DNA from: Pseudarthrobacter chlorophenolicus
GTDB taxonomy: Bacteria > Actinomycetota > Actinomycetes > Actinomycetales > Micrococcaceae
DNA: 54,640 nucleotides
Direction: 5' to 3'
Assembly: GCF_000962805.1 (NCBI RefSeq)
Contig: NZ_JZTW01000025.1
Coordinates: 1 to 54,640, forward strand
In this document: one piece after another, positions 33,714-41,878 of the stretch
Numbering within the stretch: the first letter of the stretch is position 1
Layout of the letters: each line of letters starts with the position of its first letter
The notes under the pieces: generated by a model
Told to the model about the DNA's origin: nothing
Databases searched by the model: none
Seen by the model: only the letters and a program-made list of their open reading frames with translations
Made by a program: the position numbers and the translations under genes

Positions 33714-33735
33714 GCGGGGTGAAGCGTCAGTCCTG
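33714..33735. repeat. 22-bp direct repeat, right copy
   Basis: Identical to 29509-29530. It includes the TGA stop (33727-33729) and last codon of the thioesterase gene. With the left copy it brackets the complete ABC operon. Confidence 0.75.
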
Positions 33736-34161
33736 CTGCAGGGTTTCGGTCAGGTGGTGGGTGGGGATCCTGTCCCGGTCGTAAGTGATTTCGGTGTATC
33801 CGTGCGGTTCCGGCGTGCCGGCGCTATTGAGGTTGACGAAGACAATTTCCTCGATGGTCAGGATGCTCTGCCGGGTGATCATGTTGCGCACTTCCGCCCG
33901 CATGGTCAGCGAGGTCCGGCCAAATTTCGTGGCGGTCAGGCCCATTTCAATCAGGTCGCCCTGGACGGCCGAGCTCACGAAGTTGATTTCCGAGATGTAC
34001 TTCGTGACGGCCCGGCCATTGCCAAGTTGCAGGATGGCGTAGATGGCGGCTTCCTCATCGATCCACTTCAGCAGGCTTCCGCCGAACAGCGTCCCGTTGG
34101 CGTTGAGGTCTTCTGGCCGGACCCATTTGCGGGTGCGGAAGGTGATGTCTGCTGATTCCAT
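33727..34161 (-). CDS. Hotdog-fold acyl-CoA thioesterase (YciA-like)
   Basis: 144 residues. NANGTLFGGSLLKWIDEEAAIYA is the hotdog helix with the conserved Asn and Asp-Glu of YciA/BFIT-type thioesterases. FVSSAVQGDLIEMGLTATKFGRTSLTMRAEV forms the following strands. It hydrolyses acyl-CoA in the cytoplasm; chain preference is unknown. Its 3' end lies in one copy of the 22-bp repeat. Confidence 0.85.
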   Translation of the reverse strand: MESADITFRTRKWVRPEDLNANGTLFGGSLLKWIDEEAAIYAILQLGNGRAVTKYISEINFVSSAVQGDLIEMGLTATKFGRTSLTMRAEVRNMITRQSILTIEEIVFVNLNSAGTPEPHGYTEITYDRDRIPTHHLTETLQQD

Positions 34162-34221
34162 AGGCCGAGGTTAGCCGAGGCAGGCAGGACCGCATGCAGT
34201 GTGACGCCGCACGTTTCAGCG

Positions 34222-34725
34222 TTATGCCATGGCCGTATGGGCTGCGCTGTGCGAGTCGATGCTCTTTGCATAACAGGATGAGTGCTTGACGCCAATGTAG
34301 GGGCCGAAGTTGGGCACCGGCTCGAACCCGGAGTTCTGGTAGAAGTTGCGCCCGTCCGATTGGGCGGAGCCTGCCTCGGCCTTAATGCGGGTGATGCCCT
34401 GCTTGTAGGCCTCCGCCTCCAGGGCCGCGAGGACCGAACTGGCCACGCCGGAGCCGCGTGTGTACGGAACCACATAGAGCCGCTTGATTTCAGCGGTAGA
34501 GGCGTCCAGCAGACGCAGCCCGCCGCAGCCCACTGGCTGGCCGGACCCCTTGTCGTACGCCACGAGGAAGACGGCGCAGTCAGCTTCCGACGGCGGAGGG
34601 CCGGGTTCGTGGTCTGCAGTACCAAAGCGGGCGTCGAGTTCTGCCTGCTGCGCCCGCCGAAGGTCTGCGCCTACAGGGTGGGACCAGGCAACCTGCCTGA
34701 TGTTCAGCCGCGGATTGGTCTGCAT
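34222..34725 (-). CDS. GNAT-family N-acetyltransferase
   Basis: 167 residues from ATG 34725. Acetyl-CoA motif A is IKRLYVVPYTRGSGVASSVL, followed by the helix LEAEAYKQGITRIKAEAG and the closing FYQNSGFEPVPNFGPY. This GFEPxPxxGPY ending is common in GNATs of small metabolites. A longer reading from 34848 runs into the promoter of the MarR gene and is rejected. Substrate unknown. Confidence 0.83.
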   Translation of the reverse strand: MQTNPRLNIRQVAWSHPVGADLRRAQQAELDARFGTADHEPGPPPSEADCAVFLVAYDKGSGQPVGCGGLRLLDASTAEIKRLYVVPYTRGSGVASSVLAALEAEAYKQGITRIKAEAGSAQSDGRNFYQNSGFEPVPNFGPYIGVKHSSCYAKSIDSHSAAHTAMA

Positions 34726-34846
34726 GTAGGCCTCGATTCGCCGAAGGGTTATGCAGATCAAGGCTAGGAGCGGTGGGTTACGCGGGTGTTTCTGGCCGGT
34801 AAGGGTCCGGATAACGTCATGTGCCGTCGGCGGAGGCTGCACCCGC

Positions 34847-34884
34847 AACTAGCTTGGCTGTCTAGTTAGCAGTTGGCCTAAGAT
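34847..34884 (+). promoter_or_regulatory. marR promoter with AACTAG-N9-CTAGTT operator; likely leaderless
   Basis: The perfect palindrome AACTAG-N9-CTAGTT (34847-34867) overlaps TTGGCT (34854-34859) as -35. TAAGAT (34879-34884) serves as -10 with a 19-base spacer. The ATG at 34891 is only six bases after the -10 box and has no usable ribosome site, so the mRNA probably starts at or next to the start codon. The same palindrome recurs at the end of the gene. Confidence 0.7.
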
Positions 34885-34890
34885 ATAGGT

Positions 34891-35409
34891 ATGGCTTCTA
34901 TAAGCAACGAGGGCTCCGGCTACTGGTACGGGCCGGACGGGCAGCTGGACTACGGAGCGGCGGTCCTCAAGTCGCTGCGGGATTACCGGGCGGCGGAGAC
35001 CATCATCCGCAGGTCCACCCGCGACTCCATGGGCATGGGCGAAACCGACATCCTCGCCCTCCGGTACCTCCTGCGCGCGCAGGCCTCCGGCAAGACGGTA
35101 GTTCCCAAGGATCTTAGCCAGTTCCTGGGTATCACCAGCGCGTCAACGACGTCCCTGATCGACAGGCTGGTGTCCAGCGGGCATGTCCGCCGCGAAGCCC
35201 ACCCGTCGGACCGGCGCTCCGTGGTTGTCGTCCCCACTGTTGAGTCGGACACGGAGGTCCGGGAAACTCTCGGTGCCATGCACCGGCGGATGATGACCGT
35301 CGCGGAGTCGCTCAGCGCCGAGGAAGCCAGGATTGTTGTCGCATTCCTGCAGCGGATGGCGGACGCCATTGGCGTCGTGGACGCAGAGCACCACAAATTA
35401 TCTAGCTAA
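34891..35409 (+). CDS. MarR-family transcriptional regulator
   Basis: 172 residues. The winged helix-turn-helix is clear: KDLSQFLGITSASTTSLIDRLVSSG and the wing HVRREAHPSDRRSVVV (DRR motif). The flanking helices give the dimer interface. The predicted operators upstream (34847-34867) and overlapping its stop (35409-35429) have the same AACTAG-N9-CTAGTT form, which fits autoregulation plus control of the downstream small protein and kinase. The inducer is unknown. Translation is probably leaderless. Confidence 0.88.
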   Translation: MASISNEGSGYWYGPDGQLDYGAAVLKSLRDYRAAETIIRRSTRDSMGMGETDILALRYLLRAQASGKTVVPKDLSQFLGITSASTTSLIDRLVSSGHVRREAHPSDRRSVVVVPTVESDTEVRETLGAMHRRMMTVAESLSAEEARIVVAFLQRMADAIGVVDAEHHKLSS

Positions 35410-35429
35410 ACTAGCTAGTTGCTCTAGTT
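35409..35429 (+). promoter_or_regulatory. Second AACTAG-N9-CTAGTT operator
   Basis: Same half-sites and same nine-base spacing as the operator before marR. It begins at the last base of the marR stop codon. AT-rich TTATATGTATGCT follows (35428-35440) and could supply a -10 for the downstream pair. Confidence 0.68.
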
Positions 35430-35483
35430 ATATGTATGCTTAGGATCAGCCCGAGAATACTGCCATATGGAGTAGTGAGCGCG

Positions 35484-35708
35484 TTGATCACTTTTGAGAA
35501 GGCCTCTGCAGGGGGAGCAGAGCAGACATTCCACTGCGGCACGCCCATGGAGCTGGTGACGCCCGCAGTGGGGCGGGCAGCCATGGGGTACTCGTTCGAC
35601 CCGGACGAATTCGTGCCGGTAAAACTCCCACCGGTGTGGCGCTGCCAGTGCGGTTTCCAGCTTGATGCCTGGGCACCGTGCGGCGGATCCATTCAGGCGT
35701 CCCGGTGA
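35484..35708 (+). CDS. Small Cys-containing protein, unknown function
   Basis: About 74 residues from TTG 35484, with GGAG 11 bases upstream; GTG 35475 or ATG 35436 (90 residues) are alternative starts. HCGTPMELV and WRCQCGFQLDAW, with a further Cys near the C-terminus, could ligate a metal as in zinc-ribbon proteins; this is not proven. The stop overlaps the kinase start (GTGA), so the two are translationally coupled. It lies just downstream of the second MarR operator. Confidence 0.55.
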   Translation: MITFEKASAGGAEQTFHCGTPMELVTPAVGRAAMGYSFDPDEFVPVKLPPVWRCQCGFQLDAWAPCGGSIQASR

Positions 35709-36577
35709 TCGCCGGCCGCTTCCTGCTCCGGGAGCGGTTGGGCCGCGGTTCCATGGCCGAAGTCTTCCGGGCCGTGGACGTGGCGGGAGGTCCGGACGTA
35801 GCCGTCAAGGTGGCGGCCGACATCTCGGACAAGCACCATCGGCGCATCCACAACGAGGCAAGGGTGCTCGCGTCGCTGCGCCACCCGTCCATCGTCAGGT
35901 TCATCGATCAGGGAGTCATGCCGGCCGGCACCTATCGCCCGGGGCATGCCTTCCTGATTGAGGAACTGGCGCTGGGAACCAGCCTCTCGGAAACTGTGCG
36001 AACCGAAAGCCACGGTGCCGACACCGTGGCGGTGTGGGCGCGCAGCATCTTCAGCGGCCTTGCCCACCTGCACGCCGCGGGGCTGGTGCACCGGGACATC
36101 AAGCCGGGCAACCTCATGCTGAGCGGCCTCCGGCGCAGCCCGGTCCGGGTCGTCGATTTCGGCATCGCGGCGGTTTCGGGCACCGCGCCGGAGCCGGGAA
36201 TCTCGTCCGGAACAGTCCATTACATGAGCCCGGAACAGGCTGCGGGCGGTGTGTCCGATCCTGCCTGGGACGTCTATGCCATGGGCCTGGTACTGCTGGA
36301 ACTGCTGACCGGATCCAAGGCATTCCCGGGAACTGCGGTGGAGTCGCTCGTGGCAAGGACGCTCAGGAGTCCGCACATACCCGAGTCCCTCGGGCCGCGG
36401 TGGCACCACTTCCTGAGCTCGCTGACGGCAATGGAAAGCGGTGAACGCCCGGCGGCGGATGCTGCATCCGCGATGGCCGCGCGGCTGGTTCCTCCGGCTT
36501 CGGCCGCCTCACCGGTTCTGCGGGCCCCGCGGCTTCGGCTGGCAACGGCCGCGGCACGGAGCGCAGTTCCCCGGTAG
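35705..36577 (+). CDS. Serine/threonine protein kinase (PknB-like catalytic domain)
   Basis: 290 residues from GTG 35705. Kinase landmarks are all present: Gly loop LGRGSMAEV (residues 12-20), Lys35 in AVKV, the alpha-C Glu51, catalytic HRDIKPGN (Asp131, Asn136), DFG (Asp151), GTVHYMSPEQ in the activation segment and DVYAMGLVLLELLTG. There is no transmembrane helix or sensor domain; the short C-terminus is Ala/Pro/Arg-rich. It is therefore a soluble kinase, unlike typical PASTA-linked PknB. Coupled to the small Cys protein and probably under MarR control. Confidence 0.9.
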   Translation: MIAGRFLLRERLGRGSMAEVFRAVDVAGGPDVAVKVAADISDKHHRRIHNEARVLASLRHPSIVRFIDQGVMPAGTYRPGHAFLIEELALGTSLSETVRTESHGADTVAVWARSIFSGLAHLHAAGLVHRDIKPGNLMLSGLRRSPVRVVDFGIAAVSGTAPEPGISSGTVHYMSPEQAAGGVSDPAWDVYAMGLVLLELLTGSKAFPGTAVESLVARTLRSPHIPESLGPRWHHFLSSLTAMESGERPAADAASAMAARLVPPASAASPVLRAPRLRLATAAARSAVPR

Positions 36578-36606
36578 CATCCCAGGGCACCGGAACTGCG
36601 CCGGGG

Positions 36607-37281
36607 TTACGGGCCGCTGACGTCCTGCCCTGTGGGATCTTCGGCTGTGGGATCGGCCAGGGCCAGCCCGCCCACCGGGCTTCCTGCCCAGTGGATCAGT
36701 TTCCAGCCACTGTCCGGGTTGCCCTCCAGCGCCACGATTCCCGTGTTGGCCAGCACATGCTTGGCCGCAAACTCATGATCGATGCCCTCGGCGCGGAGCC
36801 CTGCCCAGGTCCTGATGGCTGCACCATGGCTCACCACCGCCACCGTGTCCCCCTGGCCGCCAGTCCTTTCGATGACCCTCGCAATCGCGGCGTCGAACCG
36901 CTCGAAGAATGAGTGGCCGTCGGGTCCTGCGGGCATCCGGGTGTCCAGGTCGCCAGCGGCCCAGGAGATCACCGTGCCCATGTACCGCTTATGCGACTCG
37001 TGGTCCGTCAGTTTCTCCAGCGACCCGGCTTCGATCTCGTGGAGCCCGTCCAGCACCGTGACCTCCAGTCCGTGAAGCCTGCCCAGCGGCGCCGCAGTAA
37101 TCTGCGTACGGACCAACGTGGAGGCGAAGAGCGCCCGAATGGGTTCATTAACCAGCGACCGCGCCATGGCCTCCGCTTGCCGTTCGCCCAGTTCGGTCAG
37201 GCCGGGGCCGGGATGGGCGGTGTCCAGTTGGCCGAGGACGTTTCCGGGAGTCTCTCCGTGGCGGATGAGCAGAAGCTTCAT
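36607..37281 (-). CDS. Histidine phosphatase family protein
   Basis: 224 residues from ATG 37281, with GGAGG four bases upstream. The branch signature LLIRHGETPGN holds the phospho-accepting His. Further conserved residues are ASTLVRT, HEIEAGSLE with the acid, and VVSHGAAIRTW with the second His. Members dephosphorylate sugar phosphates or small molecules; the substrate is unknown. It converges on the kinase gene, 29 bases apart. Confidence 0.87.
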   Translation of the reverse strand: MKLLLIRHGETPGNVLGQLDTAHPGPGLTELGERQAEAMARSLVNEPIRALFASTLVRTQITAAPLGRLHGLEVTVLDGLHEIEAGSLEKLTDHESHKRYMGTVISWAAGDLDTRMPAGPDGHSFFERFDAAIARVIERTGGQGDTVAVVSHGAAIRTWAGLRAEGIDHEFAAKHVLANTGIVALEGNPDSGWKLIHWAGSPVGGLALADPTAEDPTGQDVSGP

Positions 37282-37355
37282 GCCCTCCAGTTTCGCACTC
37301 CGCCGCGGTGCCGCCGAAACGGGCACCCGGCCCGGACGGAACGCCGCGGAGAGAC

Positions 37356-37387
37356 GAAAGGCGCCGGACCCTGCCGGGCCCGGCGCC
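37356..37387 (-). terminator. Probable purB terminator
   Basis: Minus-strand arms of eight bases, GGCGCCGG and CCGGCGCC, with a 12-base loop and a following TTTCGTC, start about 35 bases after the purB stop. The T-run is short. The 15-mer GCCGCCGTCGTGCGT overlaps the upstream edge. Confidence 0.6.
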
Positions 37388-37399
37388 GCCGTCGTGCGT
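37385..37399 (+). repeat. 15-mer GCCGCCGTCGTGCGT, copy 3
   Basis: Exact match to copies at 1606-1620 and 6467-6481. It lies between the purB stop and the purB terminator stem. Confidence 0.7.
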
Positions 37400-37421
37400 T
37401 GTCCGCGTCTTGGGTGCGGGA

Positions 37422-38864
37422 CTACTTCAGGTGGTCCACCAGCTGGTCCGCGATGCCTGTGTACTTGCCGGGCGTCAGGGCCAGCAGCCGGGCCTCGGCG
37501 TCGGCGGACAGGCCCAGGCCCTGCACGAATTCCTGCATCCGGGCCGCGTCCACGCGGTTGCCGCGGGTGAGGTCCTTGAGCCGCTCGTAGGGGTTTTCCA
37601 TGCCTTCGACGCCGGCAATCGCTTCTGCGCGCATCACCATCTGGATCGCCTCGCCCAGGACTTCCCAGTTGGTGTCCAGGTCCCCGGCGAGAACGTCCTC
37701 GGCTACGTCAAGGCGCTCCAGGCCCTTGGCAACGTTGGAGATGGCCAGGAGGGAGTGGCCGAATGCCACGCCGATGTTGCGCTGGCTGGAGGAATCGGTG
37801 AGGTCCCGCTGCCAGCGGGAGGTGACCAGGGTGGAGCCCAGGACGTCCAGCAGGCCGGAGGAGATTTCCAGGTTTGCCTCGGCGTTTTCGAAGCGGATGG
37901 GGTTGACCTTGTGCGGCATGGTGGACGATCCGGTTGCGCCCGCCACCGGGATCTGCGCGAAGTAGCCGATGGAGATGTAGCTCCAGATGTCTGTGCAGAC
38001 GTTGTGCAGGATGCGGTTGAAGCGCGCCACATCGGCGTACAGCTCGGCCTGCCAGTCGTGGCTTTCGATCTGCGTGGTGAGCGGGTTCCAGGTCAGCCCC
38101 AGGCCTTCGACGAACGACTTGGAGACCTGCTGCCAGTCAGCCCCGGGAACGGAGGCCACGTGCGCGGCGTAGGTGCCGGTGGCACCGTTGATCTTGCCCA
38201 GGTATTCGGTCTTGGCGATGCGGTCCAGCTGGCGGTTCAGGCGGTGTGCGATGACCGCGAGTTCCTTGCCGAGCGTGGTGGGGGTGGCCGGCTGGCCGTG
38301 GGTGCGGGACAGCATGGGCACGGCGCGGTTGTCCTCGGCCATCGTGCTGATCTGTGCCACCAGGGCGCGGGCTGCGGGCAGCCACACGTCCTCCACAGCC
38401 CCCTTGACGCCAAGCGCGTAAGAAAGGTTGTTGATGTCCTCGGACGTGCAGCCGAAGTGGACCATGGCGGTCAGGTTTTCGATGCCGATGGCGGGGAGGC
38501 GGCGGCCGATGTAGTACTCCACGGCCTTCACGTCGTGCACCGTCACGGCTTCGATTTCGGCCAGTTCTGACACGGATGCGGCGTCGAATTCGGTGACGAC
38601 GGCGCGCAGCTGCTGCTGCTGTTCGGCCGACAGCGGGCCGGCGCCGGGCAGGACGTTGTTGCTGGTCAGGTGGATCAGCCATTCAACTTCGACGGCCACG
38701 CGGTCCCGGTTGAGCGCTGCCTCGGACAGGTAGTCGACCAGCGGGGCCACTGCCGGCTGGTACCGGCCGTCCAGGGGGCCCAGGGCGATTTTTTCCGTGG
38801 ACGCGGCAAGGGCCAGGCGTCCTGAGGGCGTGCGGGTATCAGCTGTGGCGGCAGTTTCAGGCAT
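37422..38864 (-). CDS. purB: Adenylosuccinate lyase
   Basis: 480 residues. Superfamily blocks: MVHFGCTSEDINNLSYAL with TSED, MLSRTHGQPATPTTLGKE with catalytic THGQ, and the signature GSSTMPHKVNP. LGPLDGRYQ near the start is typical of PurB. It acts twice in purine synthesis, removing fumarate from SAICAR and adenylosuccinate. An upstream 161-base gap separates it from the divergent WXG100-like gene. Confidence 0.96.
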   Translation of the reverse strand: MPETAATADTRTPSGRLALAASTEKIALGPLDGRYQPAVAPLVDYLSEAALNRDRVAVEVEWLIHLTSNNVLPGAGPLSAEQQQQLRAVVTEFDAASVSELAEIEAVTVHDVKAVEYYIGRRLPAIGIENLTAMVHFGCTSEDINNLSYALGVKGAVEDVWLPAARALVAQISTMAEDNRAVPMLSRTHGQPATPTTLGKELAVIAHRLNRQLDRIAKTEYLGKINGATGTYAAHVASVPGADWQQVSKSFVEGLGLTWNPLTTQIESHDWQAELYADVARFNRILHNVCTDIWSYISIGYFAQIPVAGATGSSTMPHKVNPIRFENAEANLEISSGLLDVLGSTLVTSRWQRDLTDSSSQRNIGVAFGHSLLAISNVAKGLERLDVAEDVLAGDLDTNWEVLGEAIQMVMRAEAIAGVEGMENPYERLKDLTRGNRVDAARMQEFVQGLGLSADAEARLLALTPGKYTGIADQLVDHLK

Positions 38865-39025
38865 GTGCTGATTCTTTCATGAACTCCGGTGGCGCCTTAA
38901 GTGGGCCGCTTACGTTACTTATCCACATGGCCGACGGCGGCACTTAGGCTAGTGCGCCGTATTCCGTAGCGTGGCACCGTCAGCAGGTACGCAACAGATC
39001 CGGGATGCCCCGGGAAAGAGGTCAC

Positions 39026-39328
39026 ATGGGAAACATCCTTGGGGACGGACTGGCGGGCGCCGCCGAGCACGTTGCCGCTGATTTGTTGCCCCTCGTGAAC
39101 CGTCTTGCACAGTGCGGAGCGCGCGTCGAGGAAGCCCTGGCCGGTCTGCGGGACATCCAGATGCTCGACTGGCAATCGCCGGCCGGGCGGGCGTACCGGG
39201 ACACGGTGGGCAGGCAGGGCGCTGCACTGCGCCACGCTGTCGATGCCCTGGAGGTGGCGAGGGCTGCCGTCGCGAGGCACGCTGAGGACAGTGTGGCGGC
39301 GGCAGCCAGTGCTTGCAGGGTGCCCTGA
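39026..39328 (+). CDS. WXG100/ESAT-6-like small protein
   Basis: 100 residues from ATG 39026, with GAAAGAGG six bases upstream. It is all helical. A Trp-containing turn, MLDWQSPAGRAYRD, separates two amphipathic helices (about 12-45 and 55-95), as in WXG100 proteins; the turn reads W-Q-S rather than W-x-G. Such proteins are type VII substrates or chaperones. No EssC/EccC ATPase lies nearby. The stop overlaps the start of a hydrolase with a similar N-terminus, suggesting a secreted effector and its partner. Confidence 0.6.
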   Translation: MGNILGDGLAGAAEHVAADLLPLVNRLAQCGARVEEALAGLRDIQMLDWQSPAGRAYRDTVGRQGAALRHAVDALEVARAAVARHAEDSVAAAASACRVP

Positions 39329-40698
39329 TGGATTTGGCGGATGAGGCCTATCCGGAGCCCGTCAGGCTGTCCGGCGCATCGCGGGACGGCCACCTGAGCA
39401 TTCGGGGTGGCAGCGGCGGCATCGCGGTCCAGCTTGAGGAGCTGACTGCCGGCGCCGAAAAGCTCGAGGCCCTGGCCGGGGACCTGGCCGCAGTGGAACA
39501 GGAGGCCGGGCGGATCCTGGACCAGCTCTGCTGGGCTGACCGGCAGCCGCCCTGGTCCGCTTCCGGGCATATCGCGGCCGTGCGGGACGGCCAGTGGCGG
39601 GTCCAGTCCAGCCGGGTGGAGCTGCAGCGGATCAGCAGCCAGGTCCGTGCCTGCATGCGGGATTACCAGGATGCTGAGTGGCGGGCCAACATGGGGAAAG
39701 CACTCGGGTTCGCCGCCATGACGGAGACCGGTCTTTCGTGGGGCACGATGGCCGCTACCGGCGTTCCGGACCGGCGGGTCACCGAGAACGTCATTGCCAT
39801 GCTGAAGTTGGCGGCACCCCAGGTGCAGGCTGTGAACGAACATGCACCCTGGATCCGGGATGCCTCGATGGCTTTGGTAGCAGGGTTCATTCCGCGGCAG
39901 ATCACGCTGCGGAAGCAGGAAGCAATCCAGGTGGACCTTGACACGTCGCCTGCCGGGTTGTTGGCGCGGCTACAGGAAGTGGAGGTCCGCGGCACCGGAG
40001 CCATGGAGGTCCTGGAAGTGGATAACGGCGGCGAAAAGGCCTACGTGGTCATTGTTCCGGGGACCCAGTCTGCCGGAAAGGATGCCGGCGGGGACAACCC
40101 CTTTGATGAGGCGGGCATCGTGGAGTCCATGCTGTACAACTCCCGGGAGGTGAATGAGGCTGTCCTCGCGGCGCTCGAGGAAGCCGGAGCAGAAAAGGGC
40201 GCTTCCGTGGTTGCTGTGGGTTACAGCCAGGGCGGCATCCATGCCATGAACGTGGCCGCCGATCCCCGGGTGTTGGAGCAGTATGACGTGAAGTACGTCC
40301 TCACCGCCGGGTCTCCGGTGGCGGGGATCAGTACCCGTGAGGACGTGGAGTCGCTGCACCTTGAGCATCAGGCGGACTGGGTTCCCGGTAGTGACGGTGC
40401 CGCCAACCCCGAAACCCGCAACCGGGTGACCGTATCGGTGGACACCCCGATTGAACCCGGCGGGGACAAGGGCCTTGGCCCCGGGCACCGCCTGGGCGGG
40501 TACCAGGACGCCGCCCGGCTGGTGGCAGCGAGCGATGATCCGTCCCTCGTGCACTCCACGGCGGTCCTGGGCGGTGTGCTCGGTGCCGGGGGAGCGGCAA
40601 CGGCCACGCGCTATTCCCTGACGCGGGCCAAGGGCCCCTCCACTACCCTTTCGCCGCCGGATCCCCGCACCCACGAGCGCCACCTTGGCGGGCGCTAG
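39328..40698 (+). CDS. Alpha/beta hydrolase with helical N-terminal domain, possible type VII-linked lipase
   Basis: 456 residues from ATG 39328 (TGATG overlap). Residues about 1-190 are helical, with Trp-rich turns resembling an ESX-type targeting region. Residues 225-420 form a hydrolase core: VVIVPGTQSAG oxyanion strand, VVAVGYSQGGIHAM nucleophile elbow, HQADWVPG probable acid and LGPGHRLGGY probable His. This layout is like cutinase or PE-PPE-type lipases. There is no Sec signal. The tight pairing with a WXG100-like gene suggests co-export. Substrate and secretion are inferred. Confidence 0.66.
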   Translation: MDLADEAYPEPVRLSGASRDGHLSIRGGSGGIAVQLEELTAGAEKLEALAGDLAAVEQEAGRILDQLCWADRQPPWSASGHIAAVRDGQWRVQSSRVELQRISSQVRACMRDYQDAEWRANMGKALGFAAMTETGLSWGTMAATGVPDRRVTENVIAMLKLAAPQVQAVNEHAPWIRDASMALVAGFIPRQITLRKQEAIQVDLDTSPAGLLARLQEVEVRGTGAMEVLEVDNGGEKAYVVIVPGTQSAGKDAGGDNPFDEAGIVESMLYNSREVNEAVLAALEEAGAEKGASVVAVGYSQGGIHAMNVAADPRVLEQYDVKYVLTAGSPVAGISTREDVESLHLEHQADWVPGSDGAANPETRNRVTVSVDTPIEPGGDKGLGPGHRLGGYQDAARLVAASDDPSLVHSTAVLGGVLGAGGAATATRYSLTRAKGPSTTLSPPDPRTHERHLGGR

Positions 40699-40705
40699 CC
40701 GGCGT

Positions 40706-41635
40706 TCAAGCGATCTGGGCGGCGGGTATCTCGGCGTAGCGGATGGAGCGGGTCTTCGCGGGCGCGGGGGGAGGCTGCGGGGCTGCCGGCGGAGCGAGCG
40801 CCGGTGGTGGTGGAGGCGCCGGCTGGGCTACCGGGCAACGGAAGTTGTAATCGAGGTTGCCGGCGGTGAACTGCGTGAGTGCGACGACGCCGCCGGAGGT
40901 GAGGGGAGCGGCCCCGCAAAGATCCGCCGCGGTGGAAGTGGATTCAGCACCCGCCAGCCAGCTCTTCAGGGTGTAGAGGTTGCTGTGGGGGCCCACCTCA
41001 CCCACAATTTCGGCGAACTGGTAGCCGGTGGAATATATGCCCACTTCCACCCCGGCGCCCTGCAGGTAGGCGGTCATGCCCTCCAGCTCCGCGGTGTTGG
41101 CGGGCTTGTCGGACAGCCAGCTGTTCCCGGTCTCCACATCCAGCCACCACATGCGGCCGGACGCACCGACTCCTGCCCCGGCGAGGCTTCCGGCGTCGAT
41201 GTACGCCATCGCATAGCCATGGACGTAGGCGCATGCGGGGGAAGCGGTGCCATCGCACATCCCGTAGGGGTTGCCGATGTCCGCGCCCATCACAGTGTTG
41301 TTTGCAGGCCACCACAGGGAACCCACCGGCCCTGTGGTGGCGGTGTTGACGTAGACGGCAGACTTGACTCCCGCCGCTGCCTCGGAGCTGCGGTCGGCCC
41401 AGGCCAGCTGCTCCGCGAGGCAGGGGTTCGCCGTCGTCGGCCGGCCGCCGTTGATGCCCACCACGGCAAATGCAGGCGGTGCCGGAAGCTGGCCGCCGCA
41501 TTGGGGCCAGGAAATGTCGTTGCCCAGGACGGCTGACTCCTGGGGCGACGGCACCGCTCCGGAATCTGCGTGGGCCGGGCCTGCCTGCCACGCCAGCAGC
41601 AGGCAGGCAGCGGCCAGGATTCTCGATGCCTTCAT
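40706..41635 (-). CDS. Secreted GH25-like / DUF1906-like domain protein
   Basis: 309 residues from ATG 41635. A Sec signal (MKASRILAAACLLLAWQAGPAHA) is cut after AHA. The mature domain starts GNDISWPQCGG and carries GINGGRP, WWLDVETGNSW with an Asp-x-Glu pair on a strand end, and GIYSTGYQF. These are positions typical of GH25 lysozyme-like TIM barrels. Cys pairs (QCGG, NPCL, MCDG, PACA, LCGA, FRCP) suggest disulfides. The C-terminus is Pro-rich, probably wall-spanning. Muramidase activity is possible but not certain. Confidence 0.75.
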   Translation of the reverse strand: MKASRILAAACLLLAWQAGPAHADSGAVPSPQESAVLGNDISWPQCGGQLPAPPAFAVVGINGGRPTTANPCLAEQLAWADRSSEAAAGVKSAVYVNTATTGPVGSLWWPANNTVMGADIGNPYGMCDGTASPACAYVHGYAMAYIDAGSLAGAGVGASGRMWWLDVETGNSWLSDKPANTAELEGMTAYLQGAGVEVGIYSTGYQFAEIVGEVGPHSNLYTLKSWLAGAESTSTAADLCGAAPLTSGGVVALTQFTAGNLDYNFRCPVAQPAPPPPPALAPPAAPQPPPAPAKTRSIRYAEIPAAQIA

Positions 41636-41878
41636 TCTTTGCCCCCCGGTATCCGGAACTGACAGCCACGGGGCCTGTCGCCGGCCCCGTTGGCAGCCTA
41701 GGAGCGGTGACTGCGGGCGGTCATGGGTAGCGGGTACTGGAGTTTCGGCAACCGGCCGGGGCACGGCACCTGCCGGATACCTGTTTCAGCCTCTTCCGGT
41801 ACTTGGGTGGACGGCCGCATGGCGCCGCCCCCAAAGCAACCTTTCAGCAAGGTCGCCCGTGAGCGGTAGCGGGGAACT

